Assembly: GCA_027257055.1 (NCBI GenBank)
Contig: JAPVLO010000001.1
Span: forward strand, 15,232,501-15,296,500
DNA length: 64,000 nt
Direction of reading: 5' to 3'
Origin: Cephalopachus bancanus
Taxonomy: Eukaryota > Chordata > Mammalia > Primates > Tarsiidae
Shown here: piece after piece, positions 56,031 to 64,000 of the stretch
How the letters are laid out: each line of letters starts with the position of its first letter
How positions within the stretch are numbered: the stretch's first letter is position 1
Translations under genes and position numbers: made by a program
The notes under the pieces: model-generated
Seen by the model: only the letters and a program-made list of their open reading frames with translations
Database searches by the model: none
Told to the model about the DNA's origin: nothing

Positions 56031-57350
56031 GGTTTGAGAACGATGCCCTGCTCCGTTCCTGCGATCATGGGGAATGGCGAAGGCGTCTCGTAATTTATTA
56101 AAGGTTCTGTCCATTAACATAGCTCTGGCTCTGGGTTTTGAAATCCTGTACACTTACCCTCCACGGCACCTTTCATCTTCCAGAATCCCCGAGCGGTTAC
56201 AAATCTAGAAAATGAAGATAACCCGCCGTGCGTTCACGGGGGCCACTAATCCACGCCCAGAACACGGCCACCTCTGGGTAGCAAGATCAACACATGTTTA
56301 TCAGCAGCACAACACCTCGAGGAAGTTCAGTGGAGCCTTTTGTAGCTTGCTTACAGGAGGGAGATAAGAAAGCCACGAACAGCATCTCTGTTACACCTGT
56401 GTGTGTTTATCCCGGTCTTTAAGAGATAAATATGTAATCAGGAGTCAAATATTAGGCAATTATAAGACTTCAGAGATGCACTGATGAAGGCAGCCCCCTC
56501 CTCTCCTGTCGGGGGGGAGATTTCAATCAGAAACAATCATCTCGCCCCGCCGGGGAGTGGCCCTCCCTTCTGGACCAAGAACGCGCAAGAGGACTGTGTC
56601 TTCTGTTTGTTGGTGTCGCTTTCAAAGCCAGTTGTGCGTCTTCCCAAGTCAACCCGGCATGCATCGCCAGACCACGCGGCTGATCGACGCCATCCCTGCG
56701 CTGGGGTAGGTGCGTTAACATCCCGGCGTGAGCACGCCGTGGCCAGCGCAGGCCTGGGAACGCACAGTCCACTCGTCTCCCCCATCACGCTGCTGTTGTG
56801 ATCCGGCCGAGGGCTTGACTCACGCTTCGCTCTGAGCAAGCTACGTTCCTTCACGCACGGCCCTGCCTAGTGTCTCCAGAATTTCCAAGAAAGCACGGGT
56901 GCCCACACATTCACTTCGCTGGATGTCTTGGGCCGAGTCCGCACTCTGTCTTTCTGGAGTCGCTCGCACCTGGAGGGCCTTGATTTTTCCCACACGTGGA
57001 ATCAGGTGGATCGCCAATGATCCCTGTGCCTGGAGACTCGGGTGAGGTGTCGGCAGTCCCACCTGAGCCAGGCGCCAGGCTGACCCGCCCTCGGGCCCTG
57101 CTGCTTGGGAGATGGGCCAGGTGGTGCCGGCCACTGTCCTCGGACGTGAACAATCGTGGGGCCTCCTGGGGACAGGGCACAGCGCCCGTGTTCGAGGTCT
57201 AGGGTTCCTGATTTGCTGTTTCCCAAAGATGGCGGCTTTGACAGAAGAGGCTTAGGAGAGGGGAACAGCCCCCAGTGAAAGGAGGCTCTGAACCCCAACA
57301 TTCAGCCACGGAGGGAATGAAGTGGGTGTCCGTGGCGGGAATGAGACACA
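56031..57350. other. Unique DNA with an AT-rich patch
   Basis: No repeat or exon. AT-rich patch at 56395-56480 (GAGATAAATATGTAATCAGG, then AATATTAGGCAATTATAAG), a possible regulatory fragment. CpG-rich from 56660. Confidence 0.35.
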
Positions 57351-57354
57351 CAGT

Positions 57355-57600
57355 TGCCGGAGGAGGGAGGAGGGAAGGAAGCAGAAAACGGATGAAGGGG
57401 GGGACAAAATGCCCAGGGAACCAGGGCAGGAGCAGAAGGGTGTAAGGAAGGTAGACGAGAGACGAGAGAGAAGGGGAGAGACGAAAGAGGAGACGAGAGA
57501 GACGAGGGACGAGAGAGAGGCAGAGAAAGAGGGGAGAGACAGGGAGGAAGAGAAGGAGGGAGAGAGGAAACCAGAGGAGGAGACTGAGGGGAGAGAGCGG
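57355..57600. repeat. GA-rich polypurine tract
   Basis: Mostly purine on the + strand, with GAGACGAGAGA and GGGAGGAGG words. The Glu/Lys/Arg-rich + frame (57322-57801) and the Ser/Leu-rich - frame (57252-57812) over it are compositional, not genes. Confidence 0.9.
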
Positions 57601-57954
57601 GCCAGCAAACGGCGACAGGCTGTCAGGCTTGTCTCTACAGAGAAGGCGTCGCCACCGGGCCCTGCGCTGAGCGAGCCACTTAGGAGCATCGAGTCACGCC
57701 TGCCCGGCCGGTCTGTGAGGCAGAGGTTCTCCTGCAGCCTGGGCGGGTGGGGGAACCAAGTCTCCGAAAAGGGGAACCGGGATCGCACAGCTGCTGGGTG
57801 ACAGGGCTGCATTCGCAGCCAGTTCCGGGCACCGGTCCACGGGCTTTGCTCTGGTTTGGTCTACACCCGGGTTGAAACATTCTGCGTCAAGAGTCACACG
57901 ATAAAATGTCTAAGCTTTGCCAGCCTTACACTCTCTGCCGCAACCATTGAACTT
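57601..57954. other. Unique DNA with a possible MIR trace
   Basis: GATCGCACAGCTGCTGGGTG near 57781 is MIR-like in antisense, but too short to call. Confidence 0.35.
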
Positions 57955-58045
57955 GAAGTCTCCAGCGGTGGCAGACGCGATGTAAACAGAAGGCCCTGGC
58001 CGTGGACCAGTCAAACTTTATTTACACAGCACGTGGAGGGCCAGA
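57955..58045 (-). mobile_element. Possible hAT transposon fragment
   Basis: AACTTTATTTACACAGCACG followed by GGGCCAGAATGGCC resembles the end of the family also seen, in the opposite orientation, at 60415-60600. Short and uncertain. Confidence 0.4.
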
Positions 58046-58430
58046 ATGGCCGGAAAAGCCCAATTGCTGCCTCCTGGTTTATATAAACTCGGGCAGCTCC
58101 ACTGGCGGGGTGGAGGAGAGTCTAATATGTCCCAGAGGAGACTGGCAGGGTCAGCGTAGGGGACACCCAGGAGGCGGGGTCTCTTGAGACCGCTGGGCAG
58201 TGACAGTGGTGGTTCTTGTGGGAGTTGAGTTTTATAATAATTTGTGCTTCTAACCTTTTTCATCTACTTAAAAATATGCACTGAGTTGCAGCTTCGATTT
58301 GGATATGTTCTGTCCTAATAGTCATCCCCAGGGTTCCCTTTTGTCACCAGCTTTCTTCTGGGAACTGCTGGATCCCTGTACCTTCCTGAGGACACCTGGG
58401 ATGCCCCTGGCATGAGGAGACCCGAGTGTC
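58046..58430. other. Unique DNA
   Basis: Nothing recognised. Confidence 0.35.
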
Positions 58431-58434
58431 CAAA

Positions 58435-58745
58435 GCACCACTCTATTTCCATCTCAGCACCAAGTGTGCACAGCACTTTGTCTTTGTCTCAGCACATAGT
58501 GTGCAAAGCAATTTATTTCTATCTCTTCACCAGGTGTGCAAAGTGCTTCATCTCCATCCCAGCACCAGGTGTGCAAAGCGCTTTATCTCCATCTCAGTGC
58601 CAAGTGTGCAAAGCACTTCATCTCCATCTCATGGAGTGCATGAAGCGCTTTAGCTCTGTCCTGCCTCAGCACGGGTGTGCAAAAGGCTTTAACTCCATCC
58701 CAGCAACGAGTGTGCAAAGCGCTTATCTCCACCTCAGACCTTTCG
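58435..58745. repeat. 35-bp minisatellite, about 8 units
   Basis: Core GTGTGCAAAGCGCTTTATCT followed by CCATCTCAGCACCAA. The GTGTGCA mark starts at 58464, 58499, 58534, 58569, 58604, then a degenerate copy at 58634, then 58675 and 58710. The spacing is 35 bp except for a 30/41 pair around the degenerate unit. Confidence 0.95.
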
Positions 58746-58975
58746 TCAGCCCTTTTCTCTTTTGGAGGGGGGGGATGGAGAAAATTGTTCAATAATGTCT
58801 CGATACGTTTCCTACACAAGCATCAAACGCAAGCGTGGGTGATTTTCCAGCCGGCGACATCGTATGATGGAAGTGGATTTAAGACTGTGCGTATTTTCTG
58901 TATGAAGCACTTGGTCACTGGTACTTTTATAATCCATCCTTGTTGACAGTAACATGCTTTGAAAAAGACACAGGG
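58746..58975. promoter_or_regulatory. Candidate conserved noncoding element
   Basis: Lower-GC unique block right after the minisatellite, with GTTCAATAATGTCTC, GTGGATTTAAGACTG and TTATAATCCATCC (bicoid-type TAATCC). Weak evidence. Confidence 0.25.
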
Positions 58976-60362
<1,387 letters not shown>

Positions 60363-60414
60363 CAGTCTTTACATTTTTAAATTGTTGGAAAACAAAAGAA
60401 GAGTAGTATCTCAT

Positions 60415-60600
60415 GGTGCATAACATGTATATAAAAACCAGATTTCAAGGTCAATAAATAAAGCTTGATAGGAACACAGCCACACCCAAGCATTGATGTC
60501 CGGCCTAAGGCAGTGGTGGCCAAGCCAGTAGCTGCCACAGAGACCACAGGCCGAGAAGCCAACAATATGTGTTATTTATCCTTTGAGAGGAGAGGTGTGT
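60415..60600 (+). mobile_element. hAT-type DNA transposon relic
   Basis: ATAGGAACACAGCCACACCC, then GTAGCTGCCACAGAGACCAC, AGGCCGAGAAGCCAACAATA and GTTATTTATCCTTTGAGAG match the order of a common mammalian DNA-transposon relic. The family name is not certain. The inverted repeats are not visible. Confidence 0.6.
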
Positions 60601-63340
60601 GGTCGCTTTGCCAGAGGCCGTGCTGGCACCTGGCTAGCTCTTTCTTCGTCTACACCCTCCGTGAAGTCCTGCTTGGGGACGTGTCACTGCAGTTCTGAAG
60701 TATTTCCAATCTGCTTTCAGTCCACAGTGCGGGAGCTTCAAAATGCACAAAGCCAGGAGCACTGATGAATGAATGAAAGTGCACAACAGTTGACTGTTTG
60801 ACATTAAACATCCAGGCGCAGCAGGCACACCAACCCAGGCTCGATTTCAAGTCGTTCTCCCCCAGTATAATGCATTTCATCAGAGATCGAGGAGCCCTGC
60901 CTGCGCCAGGCGGGCACCGCGGGCCGCTGCAGCCCAGGGCACCGAAGGACTCTGCTTTGCTCTCCTTGCCTGTCTTTGTTCGGGTCTCCAGGGACCAGCC
61001 TCCTTTGTGAGGCAGCTGGGGAGACGGGCAGGGACGTGTGGCCGGGCCGGGCTAGTTTGCAGTCGGATGAACGTGGCTTTGTTTTGCTGATGTTTGCAGA
61101 AAGTTTCTGGCGTCTGTCCGTTGTGCGGATAACGAAGGAGGAGCCCATCAGCACAGCGACCAAAAGCTTCGGAGAAGCAGCAAGTTGAACAGCCGCCCAG
61201 GGCCAGTCCAATTTGGGTCGCAGCTCGGGGGCCGAGCCCTCTCTCGCCCCCATCTCCCTCCACCCGCCGTGGCTTTACAGTCGGCTAACTTGGCCATAAT
61301 TGAGTCTGAAGGCTGAGTCCCCGCGCCGGGGGCACCTCTAATCCCTCTGCGGTCTCCTCCGTGAATCAGGACTGGGGTTTATTGACATGTAATTAGATCA
61401 GCGTGTCACTACATCAATGCCAGTGTAAACATCCCCGAGGACGTGGCTGAGCCCGACAAGTTCGGCCACCTAATCTCCACCGAGATGCCACTGGCCCAGT
61501 CAACATTCCAGCTGAGGACCGAGTCTCTTTTCTGGATGCCTGACTCCAGTGAGGGGCGGTGGCAGAAGTCGGCCGTCTCGGACTTACTCCTTGACATCTG
61601 GGCTCCCGGGCCCTGAACCGCAAGAGACGTGTGCCCCTGGCTTCTCAGAAAGACGTAGTTGAGGAGGGCTGGGACACCTGAAAGGCTCAAGGGCCGTGAG
61701 GTCTCAGCTCACCCCCCATTTTAAGTCACGTGTCTTAGTCCCAGGGAAAGGGCGCTTAGGTGCTTGTTCCAAGACACCAGCTGAAGCAGATGCTTATTGA
61801 GAACACGAAAGAAGACTGGCAGGAACAGGTGGGGCGGGTAAGACCGCGAAAGTTGGCAGAGACGCGCCATGGATTGTGGCTGCGGCCGGCCGTGGGGTGT
61901 GGAGCGGTGGGGTGCCCCAGATCCTGTGGTCACCAGGCATTGCGTCCACCACCGTGTTGATTCCCTCATGACTCAGTGGAAGTGTTCCACGTTTCTCCAC
62001 TGTCCTGGTCAAGGAGCTGGGGCCCAGAAAGTTTGGCCATCTAGTGAAGGTCACACGGGCCGGAGCCCAGGGGAAGTTTGGGTCCATCCAACGGCATTGT
62101 CCCTGCTGGTCTAAATGGCAGTGGAAGGGTGTGCACCTGCCATCACTGTAGGCGTCGGTCACCTGTCATAATGGCCAACTTCATGGATAGATGCCCAGAT
62201 CCCAAGCGAGAGACAGCTCACAGGCCATCGGCTTCCAGGGCAACTTTGTTGACCTTGTCAGGACAGAGCTTTTGGCTGTCCAGGCAGTGGTGAGGCAGGG
62301 GGAGAGGCTGGCATCCCTGCCCTCCCTGGGCGGGCCACCTTCTCTCACCCACATGGGTCCCCCAGGGGGTCGGGCTACAGCCGGTCTTGGGCCCCTCTGC
62401 TGTCCAATGCGGTCTGGTCAAACGTCCAACCCTACTGTTTCTTCCCCCTGTCTTAACGATTTGGCTGCCCAAACAGAACAGGGGTCTCCACTCAGGAAAT
62501 GTTTTTTGACTTCAAAATTTTTTATTTTAAAGATGTGGGGCGCAATTCTGGGTGAGGTATTCAAATATTCATTATGCAAGTACAGGAAATTTTTAATGGA
62601 ACTGAAGACGACATTTAATTTCCAGAAGAAACCGCAAAGCGCTCTTCATAAGGCTCAGCCTGTTTTTCTTCTGCCTGTGCGAGTAGCTGGCCCTGAGGAG
62701 ACTGTGTGTGTGGTTAGGGACTATGTTTTGCCTAGGAAAAGAGAGGCGGGCATGGAACAACCTGTGGTGAAAATAAGGGAGGCCGGTGTCCGGTGTCTCT
62801 AAAGGGGAAGCCCTTGGCTGACTGTCCCTGCTTCGGCATGCCTGTAGCCTGCCATACCAGAGGCCAAGAGGCAGACCTGGGCGCTGCCAGGAGGGCTCAC
62901 GCTCCAGCCTCCGCCCAGCCTCGGAACTACCCTGAATGTGCACTTCTTTGGCTGCAAACGGCGAGGACGCTCGCCTGCGAATCTTCCACTGCGAGACAGA
63001 GACTTATTGATGCATCTGATCTAGCCCTGAGGGGCCTTTGAAGAAGACAGGCATGCCTTAAAATGTCACATCCATCAATAAGGCGCGTGGCATTTGGGTA
63101 AAGAACAAATCGTTGGTCTTATCTTGCTTGTGGTAGATGTGCGTGGCAGTTTATGTTATATTTTGGTAATTAAAAGAAAGTTGGAAAAGAGGAGTGCATG
63201 CCTGCAGTTAAAAAGATGAAACCTGTTCAAAAATAGCACACTGTGAAGAGTAGGGTGTTCCCTAAATTACTGTGACTGTTTTCTTCCTGATCTTTTCAAC
63301 AATCACCTGTACATCTGCAAGCATATATATTGGATGGGTA
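60601..63340. other. Mostly unique DNA with two AT-rich patches
   Basis: No supported exon. A degenerate antisense MIR may lie at 61965-62110 (GGGGCCCAGAAAGTTTGGCC, then GTGAAGGTCACACGG). AT-rich motif patches: 61375-61400 (TTGACATGTAATTAGATCA) and 62495-62630 (TATTCATTATGCAAGTACAG, TTTAATTTCC). CpG-rich at 60890-61060 and 61190-61340. Confidence 0.4.
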
Positions 63341-63344
63341 GCCG

Positions 63345-63720
63345 TCGATTTATACTTGTGTGTATCTGTGTTGTGTATGCACAATGTTGTGTCTCTAAGT
63401 TGTACAGATACATGTTGTGCATCTGTATCTTGTATATAAACCATGTTGTATGTCTCTGTGTTGTATATATGTAATCTCCAGGTTGTCTATACTCCTGTTG
63501 TGTGTCTCCATGTTGTGTATATAGCATGTTGTGTGTCACTATGTTGTCTATACACCGTGTCATGTATCTCTAGGCTGTGTATACACAATGTTGTGTGTCT
63601 CTATGTTGTAATCTATGCCATGTTGTTGTCTTTATGTTGTACATATGGCATGTTGTCGGTCTCTCTGTTGTATATATACCATGTTGGGTCTCTATGTTGT
63701 CTCTATATATAATATATGTA
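63345..63720. repeat. 31-bp minisatellite, about 12 units
   Basis: Each unit pairs TGTTGTGTGTCTC with a TGTTGTATATATACCA-like half. TGTTGTGTGTC or its variants start at 63496, 63527, 63558, 63589, 63621, 63651 and 63682. The array is T/G/A-rich and fades into (TA)n at 63700-63740. Cys/Val/Tyr-rich frames over it are artefacts. Confidence 0.93.
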
Positions 63721-64000
63721 ATAACGTACATATATAACTTACATATTCTGTTCCCCATGTCTCTGTGTGAATTTTAAAGATAAGCCTCACACACTTTCGG
63801 CAGCTCATACAGCATGATCACTTGGAGATAATCTCCCGGCGGCACACGACATTATCTCACGGCTAAGGTTCACCTGGTGCACACAGACTACCACACCCAT
63901 TTAGCGTTCCCCTGCACTTTCCCACAATGCCAGAGTAACCACTGCCTCGGGGCCCTGGGTGACCCTGCCATCCCCACCTGGCTGCCTTGGCCTTAGAGCA
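63721..64000. other. Unique DNA to the window end
   Basis: A short TA-rich run, then unrecognised sequence. Confidence 0.35.

Noticed and set aside
57252..57812. Glu/Arg-rich (+) and Ser/Leu-rich (-) open frames of about 160-190 codons
   Set aside because: Both are produced by the GA-rich polypurine tract, where stops are rare on either strand.

Overview
This is 64 kb of primate nuclear DNA with no coding gene that I can support. The evidence for a primate is about two dozen 7SL-derived dimeric Alu elements, together with MIR, L1, hAT and MaLR relics. Most of the younger Alus share a form that I do not recognise from Old World anthropoid AluS/AluY: a CCAACTC end before the poly-A, a TCAAAAAATTAGCC linker, and altered box A and box B regions. 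No tRNA-derived galago-type SINE was seen. A strepsirrhine (lemur-like) or tarsier source is therefore my best guess, but the species is not resolved. None of the long open frames looks like an exon or an intact retrogene. Most lie in GC-rich unique DNA, inside repeats, or across tandem arrays.

Layout. 1-12 kb: unique sequence, a 31-bp minisatellite (about 688-1112), an unidentified old repeat (about 3.86-4.7 kb), AT-rich islands with homeodomain-type motifs (5.4-6.1, 9.3-9.7 kb), and two separate old L1 fragments (10.8-11.5 kb). 12-22 kb: an Alu cluster, an ancient LINE reverse-transcriptase relic (about 14.80-15.05 kb), and a diverged 300-bp direct repeat (16.49-16.79 and 21.01-21.31 kb). 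22-34 kb: GC- and CpG-rich unique DNA, a solo MaLR LTR split by an Alu, and a candidate conserved element with two RFX X-box-like sites (28.55-28.90 kb). 34-49 kb: CA-rich tracts, an old L1 3' end, a nearly complete hAT transposon with terminal inverted repeats (42.05-42.77 kb), a 74-bp repeat pair around a 50-bp minisatellite (46.9-47.8 kb), and a long pyrimidine tract. 49-52.4 kb: an antisense L1 ORF2 body with several nested Alus. 52-64 kb: MIRs, a GA-rich tract, a 35-bp minisatellite, a three-monomer Alu, a hAT relic and a second 31-bp minisatellite.

The picture is a gene desert. AT-rich, motif-dense islands in GC-rich, minisatellite-rich DNA suggest distal regulatory elements of a gene outside the window, possibly in a subtelomeric setting. 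That is inference, and no target gene can be named from the sequence. The observations most worth following up are (1) an Alu subfamily whose two internal Pol III promoter boxes have both moved toward the tRNA consensus, with a gained T-arm-like stem; (2) a reading-frame-preserving relic of an L1/Tx1-clade reverse transcriptase; (3) the unexplained 300-bp repeat pair.
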